This document shows, piece by piece, positions 8,349-16,761 of a DNA stretch of 64,000 nt. The translations under genes were made by a program, and so were the position numbers. Within the stretch, counting starts at the first letter, position 1. Every line of letters begins with the position of its first letter. Source of the stretch: Myxosarcina sp. GI1 (GTDB lineage: Bacteria; Cyanobacteriota; Cyanobacteriia; Cyanobacteriales; Xenococcaceae); contig NZ_JRFE01000024.1 of NCBI RefSeq assembly GCF_000756305.1, forward strand, positions 1 to 64,000, in the 5' to 3' direction. Under the pieces are notes generated by a model. The model was given only the letters and a program-made list of their open reading frames with translations, was not told the DNA's origin and ran no database searches.

Positions 8349-9089
8349 TTAGAGAGTAGGAAATTCAGTAATATCTGCTGCTGCCGATATTTTTATACAA
8401 TCTGCTTCCACAGCAAGGCGATTAATGCGTAGAGCGAGTCCCTGTTTCTCAAAGTTACGCAAATTGAGCATTTTTTCAGCTTTATCTAAAAACCCTTGGG
8501 TTATGTCTTCTGATAGTTCTTTTCCAGACTCGTATTGAATATTTTCTAGTACGACGCTTCTACCTCCCGAAGCAATTTTTGGAGTTGCAGTAAATGCCAC
8601 TTCTTTAGTTTCCCCAGATGGCTGCAACTCAACCACAGCTTCTACCGCTACGGTTCCATCTTCGCGAAACTGGCATTTTTTTTGAGGAACCGTTAGCTTA
8701 ACCTTTTCTGTTGCTAAATATGTATCTAAAACATCGATTTTAGCTCTGAGTTCTGGTGAATTTATGGCGCGGTTGAGATCGGTTTCGGTTAAAACTAAGT
8801 AGGCAGTGCCTTCGGTAGGCTGAGTAAGTTCGATATTGCCAGTGAGAGCTTTTAGAGGATCGATAGAGATTGTTTTCATACCAATATTTAAAACCTGTAC
8901 TTTTAAATCGGTTTCGATAACCAATCCTTCTCCTGCAATATCTAGCGATTCTACCTCACCGCTAGCTAGTTTGTCGGGAGCGGTTTTGACTTTGACATCC
9001 AAGCGATCGTAAGCTTCAAGTTGAGAAGATAAAGCTAATGCGGCAAATTTGTTAAATGCCTGTTCTCCGAGATTTTCTGTTCCGAACAT
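8349..9089 (-). CDS. DUF2993 (LmeA-like) protein
   Basis: This 246-residue protein has alternating beta-rich segments. Examples are SLDIAGEGLVIETDLKVQ and ALTGNIELTQPTEGTAYLVLT, which are typical of DUF2993, a family widespread in cyanobacteria. Actinobacterial relatives such as LmeA bind phospholipid and assist envelope lipoglycan assembly. No clear signal peptide is present in this version. It is the first gene of a two-gene unit with the sugar permease. A lipid- or membrane-facing role is inferred from the family only. Confidence 0.8.
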   Translation of the reverse strand: MFGTENLGEQAFNKFAALALSSQLEAYDRLDVKVKTAPDKLASGEVESLDIAGEGLVIETDLKVQVLNIGMKTISIDPLKALTGNIELTQPTEGTAYLVLTETDLNRAINSPELRAKIDVLDTYLATEKVKLTVPQKKCQFREDGTVAVEAVVELQPSGETKEVAFTATPKIASGGRSVVLENIQYESGKELSEDITQGFLDKAEKMLNLRNFEKQGLALRINRLAVEADCIKISAAADITEFPTL

Positions 9090-9201
9090 ATTGGTTTGGT
9101 GTCGCTTTTACTGGATTTATTTTACATTCCTTAAATATATAAAAAACTACTCGTTCTGGGTGTAGGCTCTAATTAAGTCATTGAAAGCAGGAGCGATGAG
9201 A

Positions 9202-10155
9202 ATGTGTGATTCTATGGTAGCTCTACCAGATGTTACGCAAGCAGGGGATTTGATTTTTGGTAAAAATAGCGATCGCCCAGCAAAAGAAATTCAAGATGCG
9301 ATTTCTATTCCCGCTCGAACTTATGCCAACAATGCTGCTCTAGAATGCACTTATATCACAATTCCTCAAGTCAAACATACGCTAGCCGTAATTATTTCTC
9401 AACCTCAATGGATGTGGGGTGCAGAAATGGGGGCTAATGAGTGTGGTGTGGTTATCGGCAATGAAGCTGTTTGGACTAGAGAACCCACTCACGATACTGG
9501 TTTATTGGGCATGGATTTAGTTCGCCTGGGTTTGGAGAGAGGCACAAGCGCGATCGCAGCTTTGCAGGTTATTGTCGAGTTGCTGTCTCAGTACGGACAG
9601 GGAGGCAACTGCGCCGAACACTTTCAAATGAACTATCACAACTCTTTTTTAATTGCCGACAGAAACGAAGCGTGGGTATTAGAAACAGCCGAAAGATATT
9701 GGGTTGCCGAACGTGTAATTAGCGGCGTGCGATCGATTTCTAACAACCTCAGTATTAGAAATGCAGATACTATTCGCCATCCCGAAGTAGTTGAGTATGC
9801 CGTAAACCGAGGCTTGTGTAATAGCGAAGCAGATTTTGATTTTGCAAATATATTTAGCAGCAGCTTTGTTAGCGATGTGCCGTCTCCTAACTCCAGGGAA
9901 GGCAGAGTCAGACAGTTATGCCAGTTAAATCGAGGTGAATTTTCCGTCGAGACAGCAAAATCGATTTTAAGAGATCATCAAAGTAATGTTTGTATGCACG
10001 GCGAGTTTGTAAGTGCGGGCAGTCAAATATCTTCACTATCCCCAGCAGGAGACAAACACTGGTTTATCGAGCGTCCCCATCCCTGTCAACATGATTACCA
10101 GCAGGTTTCTTTCTCGCCAAACACCAAACTAGATTCAGTTGCAGGGATAAAATAA
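9202..10155 (+). CDS. Secernin / C69-family dipeptidase-like N-terminal nucleophile hydrolase
   Basis: About 317 residues resemble the secernin branch of peptidase family C69. The ATG at 9202 is chosen because AGGAG at 9189-9193 is 8 bases upstream, whereas the ATG at 9196 is only 2 bases from it. This start places Cys at position 2, where removal of Met would expose it as the catalytic N-terminal nucleophile. Other conserved parts are the LIFGKNSDRP segment, QPQWMWGAEMGANE and the GNCAEH stretch. Peptidase activity is inferred; related secernins have poorly defined substrates. A fibrillin gene follows after 10 bases. Confidence 0.82.
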   Translation: MCDSMVALPDVTQAGDLIFGKNSDRPAKEIQDAISIPARTYANNAALECTYITIPQVKHTLAVIISQPQWMWGAEMGANECGVVIGNEAVWTREPTHDTGLLGMDLVRLGLERGTSAIAALQVIVELLSQYGQGGNCAEHFQMNYHNSFLIADRNEAWVLETAERYWVAERVISGVRSISNNLSIRNADTIRHPEVVEYAVNRGLCNSEADFDFANIFSSSFVSDVPSPNSREGRVRQLCQLNRGEFSVETAKSILRDHQSNVCMHGEFVSAGSQISSLSPAGDKHWFIERPHPCQHDYQQVSFSPNTKLDSVAGIK

Positions 10156-10165
10156 GGTCAAAAAA

Positions 10166-10810
10166 ATGGTAAAAGTTCCAAATCGATTGGCAACCAAACA
10201 GAATTTACTTAAAGAAATCGAACGACTCAAAAAAGAACAAAACACTCTTGATGCACCAATTACCGATCTAGAAATTCAGCCTCAACTCGTTTCCGCGATC
10301 GCAACATTAATGCAGGATTTAGAAGAATCAAACCCTTTTCCGCGTCCTTTGTTATATGCTAATACCCTACTCGATGGTGCTTGGTTGTTGGAATATTCAA
10401 CTGCTAGAGAAATTCGGGCTTTAAAACGCTTGCCTTTAGGATTTCAAGTAGGTAAGGTCTATCAAATAATCGATGTTAACAATGGGTCTTTTGAAAATAA
10501 AGCATGGGTGCGACATAGTTCGGGCTTACTATCGGGCTATGTAAGAGTAACAGCTACTTTTGAACCTGCCAAACAAGATGACGATATATTTCCCAATAGA
10601 CAAATTAATATTGATTTTAAACAGCGTTTTTTAGGCATCGAGCGGATTTTTGGGATAAAAACAAACTTGCTCGACCCTTTTAGAGTTGTAGAAGCCAAAA
10701 ATCCAGTTGGTAGAACTCCCAGTTTGAATCTTACTTACATCGATGAAACCATAAGAGTTGGTCGGGGTGGCGACGGTAGTTTATATATCCTATCTAAAGC
10801 CAAAATGTAA
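10166..10810 (+). CDS. PAP/fibrillin family protein
   Basis: The 214-residue protein has the features of plastid-lipid-associated (fibrillin) proteins of cyanobacteria and plastids. The segment LLDGAWLLEYSTAREIR near residue 75 and the C-terminal IDETIRVGRGGDGSLYIL are the family hallmarks. A lipocalin-like lipid-binding barrel is expected, with roles around thylakoid membranes or photoprotection, though bacterial members are barely studied. The N-terminal 45 residues are helical and charged. It follows the secernin-like gene by 10 bases, so both may be cotranscribed. Confidence 0.82.
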   Translation: MVKVPNRLATKQNLLKEIERLKKEQNTLDAPITDLEIQPQLVSAIATLMQDLEESNPFPRPLLYANTLLDGAWLLEYSTAREIRALKRLPLGFQVGKVYQIIDVNNGSFENKAWVRHSSGLLSGYVRVTATFEPAKQDDDIFPNRQINIDFKQRFLGIERIFGIKTNLLDPFRVVEAKNPVGRTPSLNLTYIDETIRVGRGGDGSLYILSKAKM

Positions 10811-10933
10811 TCGGCTTCTCACACGAATTAGAAATACCGATCGAGAATATAGCTAGAAGTTTTGGTTATTTATTTTTGAAATTCAGTTAATTATCTTAGC
10901 GATCGCTTGCATGGGTATATATAGCCGATTGGA

Positions 10934-11386
10934 TTAAGATTTAAATGCTACAAAACCATACTTTTTGTAAAAATTGCTGGCTTTATCATCTATGGCATCA
11001 ACTACTACAGCAATTGGAGCAATGGTCTTGGTATTTTCATAAGCTTTTAATAACGCATTAACGAGCATCAGCTTACCGAAATTACGACCTTGATAATTTA
11101 TATCTACTGCTAAACGACCTAGCATAGTGGCAGGCAAGCGAGGATAGCGAGGCAGTTTTTTTGCCACAGACAACTCTAGTTCCAAAACTTCGATGGTAAA
11201 AGCAGAGAGTGTATAGTATGCTAATACTTGGTTGTGGCAATCTACTAAGACAAATACTGTAGCAACCTTTCTTTTTAGATCTTGAGAAGCAGTTTTAACT
11301 AGGTATCTGTTTAAACTTTCTTTACCGCAGTCAAAATTAGAACGATTGTGTATTTTTGAATTCAATAGCTCGATCTTTAACGACAT
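10934..11386 (-). CDS. GNAT-family toxin (TacT-like), C-terminally truncated by a nonsense codon
   Basis: The 150-residue protein matches the GNAT toxins paired with DUF1778 antitoxins, which acetylate charged tRNAs. Acetyl-CoA contacts fall in LGRLAVDINYQGRNFGKLML, and ATVFVLVDC and YTLSAF fit the fold. It ends early at YGFVAFKS. Beyond the TAA at 10934-10936 the same frame continues SNRLYIPM and stops at 10883, and RLYIPM is the usual end (RLFLPM) of this family at exactly the expected spacing. About 17 codons are therefore cut off by one substitution. The ATG overlaps the antitoxin stop as TGATG. Confidence 0.85.
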   Translation of the reverse strand: MSLKIELLNSKIHNRSNFDCGKESLNRYLVKTASQDLKRKVATVFVLVDCHNQVLAYYTLSAFTIEVLELELSVAKKLPRYPRLPATMLGRLAVDINYQGRNFGKLMLVNALLKAYENTKTIAPIAVVVDAIDDKASNFYKKYGFVAFKS

Positions 11387-11661
11387 CAATCTCCAAACAC
11401 TTTTTGGTACTCAGCAAAGGCTGTTTTTAGTTCTTCTTTGGGTTCGGGTGGATTGAGAATAGCCGTAACAAAAGCTTCCGTATCTTCTCTGTCTAGTTGC
11501 ATTGACTGATGAGAACGAATTACTTTTATTGCTGCTTCTTGCAAGCTAGTGACTACGAAGTCTGTAAGGGTGACTCCCTGAAGTTCTGCTGCTTGCTGCC
11601 ACATAGCTTTGACTTTTGGGTCTACACGGGCTTCTAACCTGGCAAAAGATTTATCGGTCAT
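11386..11661 (-). CDS. DUF1778 (TacA-like) ribbon-helix-helix antitoxin
   Basis: This is a 91-residue protein. The N-terminal 50 residues (ARLEARVDPKVKAMWQQAAE, then GVTLTDFVVTS) form a ribbon-helix-helix DNA-binding domain of the DUF1778 type. The C-terminal tail ending EYQKVFGD would wrap the toxin. It lies directly before the GNAT toxin with a one-base overlap, the standard order for this type II system. Autorepression of the operon by the antitoxin-toxin complex is known for the family. Because the toxin is damaged, the antitoxin may now be a leftover or only a regulator. Confidence 0.9.
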   Translation of the reverse strand: MTDKSFARLEARVDPKVKAMWQQAAELQGVTLTDFVVTSLQEAAIKVIRSHQSMQLDREDTEAFVTAILNPPEPKEELKTAFAEYQKVFGD

Positions 11662-11723
11662 GAAATTAACTGTAATATGGTTTTGTTTTTTATACTAGAC
11701 AGATCGCATTTGGTAACTGATAG

Positions 11724-11772
11724 CTTATGGCTTATGGCTTATGGCTTATGGCTTATGGCTTATGGCTTATGG
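11724..11772. repeat. Seven tandem copies of CTTATGG
   Basis: The heptamer CTTATGG is repeated seven times without error between the antitoxin gene and nadE. Heptamer arrays like this are common in the intergenic DNA of filamentous and coccoid cyanobacteria. Copy number likely changes by slippage. Confidence 0.95.
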
Positions 11773-11826
11773 CTAAAAAAATCGATAATGTGTCTTAGCA
11801 AAAAACTAAAATTTTAAGGTACTGTA

Positions 11827-13515
11827 CTAATAATAAATTCCCATCCAACTGCTGGCGATGGGCATCCGCCAACCAGTACCAAAGGCGCGATCGGTTATTT
11901 TAATTCCTGGGGGTGCCTGACGGCGTTTGAATTCGGCGCGGGTTAGTAATTTAATTACTTTAGCTACCGTGTCGGGATCGTGTCCTGCTGCTACTATAGC
12001 TGATTCTGATTGATGTCGATCGATAATGCGTTCTAGAATATCGTCGAGAATTTCGTAAGCGGGTAAAGAATCACTGTCTTGTTGTCCTGGCTTTAGTTCG
12101 GCACTAGGGGGTTTGCTAATAATATTGTTGGGAATAACTTCTCGATCGCGATTTAACCACTGACAAATACTAAATACGCGAGTTTTTGGCACGTCGGCAA
12201 TAACTGCCAAGCCGCCATTCATGTCGCCGTATAGCGTGCAGTAACCTACAGCTAGTTCCGATTTATTACCAGTAGACAAAAGCAGGTGTCCGAATTTATT
12301 GGCGATCGCCATTAATAAATTACCTCGTATCCGCGACTGAATATTTTCTTCGGCAACTCCAAACTCCGTCCCTTCAAACATCGGTGCCAGTAATTTATCG
12401 TAAGCCATCATTGCCTCACTAATGGCAATTTGCTGGCTGTTGATACCCAAATTGTTAACCAAATCTACGGCATCGTCAATAGAACCTTTTGAACTATAGG
12501 GAGAAGGCATCAAGACACCCAAAACGTTTTCCGCACCTAATGCTTTTGTAGCGATCGCTGCTACTAATGCCGAATCGATACCGCCACTCAAACCCAATAC
12601 AGCCGACTTAAAACCGCATTTTTTAGCATAGTCTCGCACGCCTAAAACTAATGCGCGATAGATATCTTCATTGCGATCGGTTTCATAGAGGGTATCTTCC
12701 CTCTCAACGCTGTCATTTTGCCCAGAAGCAGATCGCAACTTGTCTAACTCAACTATAACCAAGTCCGTTTCAAACTTTTTAGCGCGATCGACAATTGTAC
12801 CCGTCCCATCTATAGCGACGCTGTTGCCATCAAAAATAAGATCGTCGTTTCCTCCTACCTGATTGGCATATAAAATTGGTTTTTGATAGAAAGCCGCACC
12901 CTGACTTAACATTGCTTCTCTGATTTTTTGCTTGCCCACACTATAAGGGGATGCTGACAGGTTAACTACCAAATCTACATTTAACTGCGCTAATTCTGCC
13001 AGAGGATTAACCTCATAACTGCGTTTTCCCCAAAACTGTTCGTTATTCCACAAGTCCTCGCAGATAGTCATGCCAAACTTTACCCCATCGAGAGTAAAGT
13101 ATTTGGCTTCAAAACCCGACTCAAAATAGCGGTCTTCATCAAACACATCGTAAGTTGGTAATAGGCGTTTGTAATAGGTTTGTCTGACTTGTCCTGCTTC
13201 GAGCAAGACAATAGTATTAAATAATGATTTTTGTCCTTTAGAAGCTGCATGAGGATTTGGTTCTACCGTACCAACCAGCACTGCCAAACCCGAAGGTAAA
13301 GATGAGGCAACTTCTTTTAATTTTTGTGCCATCAAGTTAATAAAACCTGGATACAGCAGCAAGTCTCTAGGAGGATAACCACAGAGAGATAGTTCGGTTG
13401 TTAGCAGCAAACGCACGTTTTGTTTGGCTGCTGTTTTTGCTGCTGCCAGTATTTGTTTGACATTGTGGGAAATATCGCCGATTTTGGGGTTGAGTTGAGC
13501 TAGGGCTATTTTCAT
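11827..13515 (-). CDS. nadE: Glutamine-dependent NAD+ synthetase
   Basis: This enzyme amidates nicotinate adenine dinucleotide to NAD+, the last step of NAD synthesis. The N-terminal nitrilase domain supplies ammonia and has Glu in LLTTELSLCGYP, Lys in YKRLLPTYD and Cys in MTICEDLW. The C-terminal synthetase domain carries the ATP-binding SGGIDSALVAAIA loop near residue 300. The ATG at 13515 begins MKIALAQLNP as in relatives; the upstream TTG at 13533 is less likely. The length of 562 residues is normal. It closes an operon-like run of NAD genes. Confidence 0.95.
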   Translation of the reverse strand: MKIALAQLNPKIGDISHNVKQILAAAKTAAKQNVRLLLTTELSLCGYPPRDLLLYPGFINLMAQKLKEVASSLPSGLAVLVGTVEPNPHAASKGQKSLFNTIVLLEAGQVRQTYYKRLLPTYDVFDEDRYFESGFEAKYFTLDGVKFGMTICEDLWNNEQFWGKRSYEVNPLAELAQLNVDLVVNLSASPYSVGKQKIREAMLSQGAAFYQKPILYANQVGGNDDLIFDGNSVAIDGTGTIVDRAKKFETDLVIVELDKLRSASGQNDSVEREDTLYETDRNEDIYRALVLGVRDYAKKCGFKSAVLGLSGGIDSALVAAIATKALGAENVLGVLMPSPYSSKGSIDDAVDLVNNLGINSQQIAISEAMMAYDKLLAPMFEGTEFGVAEENIQSRIRGNLLMAIANKFGHLLLSTGNKSELAVGYCTLYGDMNGGLAVIADVPKTRVFSICQWLNRDREVIPNNIISKPPSAELKPGQQDSDSLPAYEILDDILERIIDRHQSESAIVAAGHDPDTVAKVIKLLTRAEFKRRQAPPGIKITDRAFGTGWRMPIASSWMGIYY

Positions 13516-13593
13516 GTTTGCGTTTTCTGCCAATATGAAATATTAATAATGCTTTATTTGGGTTTTATAGATAGCGATCGCCAGTAGTTGTAG

Positions 13594-13887
13594 TTATTGA
13601 TTTCTCCATTTATGAAGTTCTTCATCAATAAAATAATTAACTAAATTGCGATATAAATCTTCTACTACGTCTGGATCTAAACCTTCAGATTCTGCCCACA
13701 CTCGTCTTTGCTGTAACATTGCCTCTAATCTATCTGCCGCTCGAACATCTGTAGTGCTATTTTTAAATTTCGCTGCCGCTTTTACATATTCAAATCTTTT
13801 AGCTAAGATGGCAATTACTTGTCGATCTATTCTGTCTATTTCACTACGAACTTCAGTTATATTCTGACATTTTTCCGCTGGTTTCAT
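13594..13887 (-). CDS. Chorismate mutase / isochorismate pyruvate-lyase family protein
   Basis: The 97-residue all-helical protein fits the AroQ-type chorismate mutase fold. It has RSEIDRIDRQVIAILAKRFEYV at the start, an Arg/Lys-rich middle helix and a final helix with LYRNLVNYFIDEE. Similar short stand-alone forms include PchB-type isochorismate lyases, and sequence alone cannot separate the two activities. It starts 6 bases after the NrtR-like gene stop and precedes nadE, so it sits inside the NAD operon. Its link to NAD metabolism is unexplained. Confidence 0.82.
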   Translation of the reverse strand: MKPAEKCQNITEVRSEIDRIDRQVIAILAKRFEYVKAAAKFKNSTTDVRAADRLEAMLQQRRVWAESEGLDPDVVEDLYRNLVNYFIDEELHKWRNQ

Positions 13888-13893
13888 AGCTAA

Positions 13894-14649
13894 TTAAATA
13901 AATACTAATGGCTTGTCTTTTAAGGGAGCAAAAGCTTCGGCATCAAAACGATACAAACTTGCAGGACGACCCGCACCGCGAGAAACTTTAACTCCCGTAT
14001 CTGATAGAATACCTAACTTAAGCAAGCGAGATCTAAAGTTAGAATAGTCGGAGAAATTTTCACCTAAAACCGTACAGTAAAGTTGATAAACTTCATTTAA
14101 GGTAAATTCTTGCGGTAGAACTTCAAAAGCGATCGGACTGTATTCTAATTTATTTCGCAGGCGATTATAGCCATATTCTAAAATACGATTGTGATCGAAA
14201 GCGAGAGATGGAACTTCTTTTACTTGATACCAAGAGCTTCCCGAAGCAGACTTGGTAATTATCTTTACTTCTTCAAATCTTACTAAAGCAAAATAGCTAA
14301 CAGATAAATATCTTACTCCAAAACTTTCGGGGTTTTCTCTGGGATCTCTTCCTGGTTTACCAAAGGTATATAGTTGTTCTAGATATAAATTATCTACCTG
14401 GATTTTTTCGGCTAAAGTTCGATAAGCAGCTTGTTTTAAAGACTCTCCCTGACGCACTAAAGTACCAGGTAAACTCCAGCAATTTATAAAGGGTTCGTCG
14501 GTTCTTTTACGTAATAAAACTAATAAACGATTTTGTCTGGTATCTACCGAAAAAATAACGTTATCCACTCCAACTTTAAAATCGGCTAATCTCTCCGAAC
14601 TGCTTTCAGATCCGTCTTTACTTTTAGCCCAAACTGAGTCTAGTTTCAT
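13894..14649 (-). CDS. nrtR: NrtR-type Nudix-related transcriptional regulator
   Basis: The 251-residue protein has an N-terminal Nudix fold (about 25-160) and a C-terminal winged helix (about 165-245), the architecture of NrtR regulators of NAD biosynthesis. The Nudix box is degenerate: GTLVRQGESLKQAAYRTLAEK lacks the second Gly, and Thr and Lys replace catalytic Glu residues. This suggests ligand sensing rather than hydrolysis. NrtR members bind ADP-ribose and control NAD salvage genes. Its ATG overlaps the nadD stop by four bases. Enclosure by pncB, nadD and nadE supports the assignment. Confidence 0.85.
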   Translation of the reverse strand: MKLDSVWAKSKDGSESSSERLADFKVGVDNVIFSVDTRQNRLLVLLRKRTDEPFINCWSLPGTLVRQGESLKQAAYRTLAEKIQVDNLYLEQLYTFGKPGRDPRENPESFGVRYLSVSYFALVRFEEVKIITKSASGSSWYQVKEVPSLAFDHNRILEYGYNRLRNKLEYSPIAFEVLPQEFTLNEVYQLYCTVLGENFSDYSNFRSRLLKLGILSDTGVKVSRGAGRPASLYRFDAEAFAPLKDKPLVFI

Positions 14650-15239
14650 ACTTTCTCTCCTGCTTTAGTTCGAGCAGCATACAAACGCTGTTGCGAAATA
14701 TAGTTTTCTACTGCTGGAGTTATAACTCGATTATCTCCTTGAGAACGATAGGCACTTGAAGAAACTTGCGGTACATCCAGACTGGCAATAGTATACTGCC
14801 CTCCTATAGCTTCGAGGGATTTTAAATCGGCGCGATCGAGATCGTATCCAGAACGAGGAATAATTAAAATTTTTACCTTAGCTAACAGTTCTTCAATACG
14901 ATACCAGCTAGTTATTTGCGGTAAAATATCTGCGCCAATTACTAAAGTAAATTCCGTATTATCTTGCCAAATTTCTCTAGCTTTATTAACAGTATTTAGA
15001 GTGTAGCGATCGCTCAATTGCTGCCGCAGGCTAATATTATCTTGAGGTACATCGATTTCTTCAATAACTAACCGCAACATTTCACTACGGCGATTTAAAG
15101 GTGTCTGATGCTGTTTGAAAGGATTATCCGATGCCCACACTACGACTAAATCGTAATGTATAGCCAACCAGCGTAAAATAGATTGATGTCCTGCGGTTGG
15201 CGGATCGGCACTGGTACCGAAAAGAGCTATTTTTTTCAT
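14646..15239 (-). CDS. nadD: Nicotinate-nucleotide adenylyltransferase
   Basis: This 197-residue nucleotidyltransferase converts nicotinate mononucleotide and ATP to the dinucleotide. The nucleotide-binding FGTSADPPTAGHQ near the start is the variant of GxFxPxHxGH, and VSSSAYRSQ near the end is the SSTxxR motif of the family. The ATG at 15239 gives MKKIALFGTSADP; an upstream frame adds 13 unlikely residues. It is sandwiched between pncB and nrtR, overlapping nrtR by four bases, so substrate flow within one operon is clear. Confidence 0.93.
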   Translation of the reverse strand: MKKIALFGTSADPPTAGHQSILRWLAIHYDLVVVWASDNPFKQHQTPLNRRSEMLRLVIEEIDVPQDNISLRQQLSDRYTLNTVNKAREIWQDNTEFTLVIGADILPQITSWYRIEELLAKVKILIIPRSGYDLDRADLKSLEAIGGQYTIASLDVPQVSSSAYRSQGDNRVITPAVENYISQQRLYAARTKAGEKV

Positions 15240-15283
15240 CTTTGTGTTTAAATTATTAGAAGAAGTTGTCGATCGCAAGGCTT

Positions 15284-15355
15284 TTCAATGAGCAATGAGC
15301 AATGAACAATAAGAGTTTAACTACTAAGTGCTAATTGTTAATTGTTCATTGTTGA
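15284..15355. repeat. Heptamer repeats CAATGAG with inverted partner
   Basis: Units of CAATGAG and CAATGAA run rightward from about 15286, and an inverse TTGTTCATTGTT lies at 15341-15353, so the segment could fold into a hairpin. The stop codon and last codons of pncB lie in its left-facing arm. Confidence 0.75.
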
Positions 15356-16717
15356 ATTTTTACTGAGTCGCTTTTCTACTTCAATTCGTAATGATTCTAA
15401 GGCGTTACTTATTTCTACCTCAACTGGTGTCGGATTATCTATCTGGCGCGTAGCAGATGGCAGAGAAGTAACGGACTTGGCGGTACGCTGGCGAATAGTA
15501 TCGAGAGTTTCTGAGTTTAGCTTTCTTTTACCGTTTTGCATCATTAATTGCAACAAAGATTGTTCTCCATTGTTTGCAGTTTCATCAGCCAAACCGAGTC
15601 TTTCTCTTTGTAGGCAACCCTCTTTTATAGTGCGAAAAATTTGCTTGCGCCCTGGATAAGTTGCTTTGCTGCTAGATTGTTTCATCGTCGGAATGTTATC
15701 GATATCTACCAGTTTATAAACTCCGTTGACTGGCTTGCCCGTAACTAATTTAGTACCAACTCCATAGCCATCGATCGCCGCACCTTCTTTTTGCAGGCGA
15801 GCAATTTCTGCTTCTCCAATATCGCCACTAACAAAGATGTTAATATCTGGTAGTTGCGATCGCACTTTCTGCGATAGTTCTGCCAAGTCTCCCGAATCGA
15901 GACGTACCCCCGTTACCTTCATCTCGTTGGCAGCAACTCGTTCTCTTAACCGTTCTGCTGCTGCTACCGTATCGTAGGTGTCAATCAATAAGGGTGCTGT
16001 GGGAAAATACTTTAAAAAGGCTTCAAAGGCTGCATCTTCATTTCCTGCGATCGCGTCGATTGCCATAATTAAGGCATGAGCCATCGTACCCGTTGGTTTT
16101 TCTCCTAGTTTTAAAGCCGCCAACACATTAGAGGTACTATTAAAACCTGCTGCCAGTGCTGCTCTTGCTGCCCAAATCGCTCCCTGGGGGCTAAAGGCTC
16201 TACGAGTGCCAAATTCTAACAGGCTGGTTCGTTCACCCGCCATGTCTCTCATTTTTGCCGCTTTGGTGGCAATTAGAGTTTGGTAGTTAATTGTGTTGAG
16301 AATATAAGTTTCAACTAACTGTGCCTGCCATAGCGGAGCATCAATTCTTAAAAACGGCTCGTTAGCAAAAATTGCCGTTCCTTCTGGTACCGCCCAAACA
16401 TCTCCTGTAAAAGTCCCCGCTCGCAGTAATGACCAAAATTCAGCAGGTGCGTTATCGAAGATGCCTATTTCTTTTAAGGCTTCTATTTGAACTTCGCTAA
16501 ATGACAGTCGTTCTAAATATTCTAAAACTTGCTCCAAACCCATAGCGATTAGATAGCCAAAGCCCTCTGGCAAATGACGCACGAATAGCTCAAAACTGGC
16601 TGGTTTGGTGGCAATGTTTTCACCTGCATAGCAGGCAATCATAGTTAACTCGTATAAATCTGTTAGTAACGAATATTCTTGAGGAGCAATAGTTAGCTCT
16701 TTTTCTGATATAGTCAT
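15338..16717 (-). CDS. pncB: Nicotinate phosphoribosyltransferase
   Basis: The enzyme joins nicotinate and PRPP to give nicotinate mononucleotide, entering the Preiss-Handler salvage route. The 459 residues are in the family range. The N-terminal YSLLTDLYELTMIACY, the central FGTRRAFSPQGA and GTMAHALIMA, and the later VRLDSGDLAELS and VSGDIGE are hallmarks of this family. The C-terminal tail of about 80 residues is polar. It heads the NAD operon, with a candidate NrtR operator 30 bases upstream. The stop lies inside a heptamer repeat. Confidence 0.95.
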   Translation of the reverse strand: MTISEKELTIAPQEYSLLTDLYELTMIACYAGENIATKPASFELFVRHLPEGFGYLIAMGLEQVLEYLERLSFSEVQIEALKEIGIFDNAPAEFWSLLRAGTFTGDVWAVPEGTAIFANEPFLRIDAPLWQAQLVETYILNTINYQTLIATKAAKMRDMAGERTSLLEFGTRRAFSPQGAIWAARAALAAGFNSTSNVLAALKLGEKPTGTMAHALIMAIDAIAGNEDAAFEAFLKYFPTAPLLIDTYDTVAAAERLRERVAANEMKVTGVRLDSGDLAELSQKVRSQLPDINIFVSGDIGEAEIARLQKEGAAIDGYGVGTKLVTGKPVNGVYKLVDIDNIPTMKQSSSKATYPGRKQIFRTIKEGCLQRERLGLADETANNGEQSLLQLMMQNGKRKLNSETLDTIRQRTAKSVTSLPSATRQIDNPTPVEVEISNALESLRIEVEKRLSKNSTMNN

Positions 16718-16746
16718 ATTTAATGGATAATAGTGAATTATATTTT

Positions 16747-16761
16747 TGGTAAAATTTACTA
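16747..16761. promoter_or_regulatory. Candidate NrtR operator upstream of pncB
   Basis: The 15-base site TGGTAAAATTTACTA is an almost perfect palindrome centred 37 bases before the pncB start. On the minus strand it reads TAGTAAATTTTACCA and contains GT-N7-AC, which I recall as the shared core of NrtR sites in several lineages. Its place at the head of an operon that encodes an NrtR homologue supports the call. Binding has not been tested. Confidence 0.55.

Noticed and set aside
11724-11772. CRISPR-like array
   Set aside because: The unit is only seven bases with no spacers; it is a simple tandem repeat.
13516-13533. Longer nadE start at TTG 13533
   Set aside because: The ATG at 13515 gives the conserved N-terminus.
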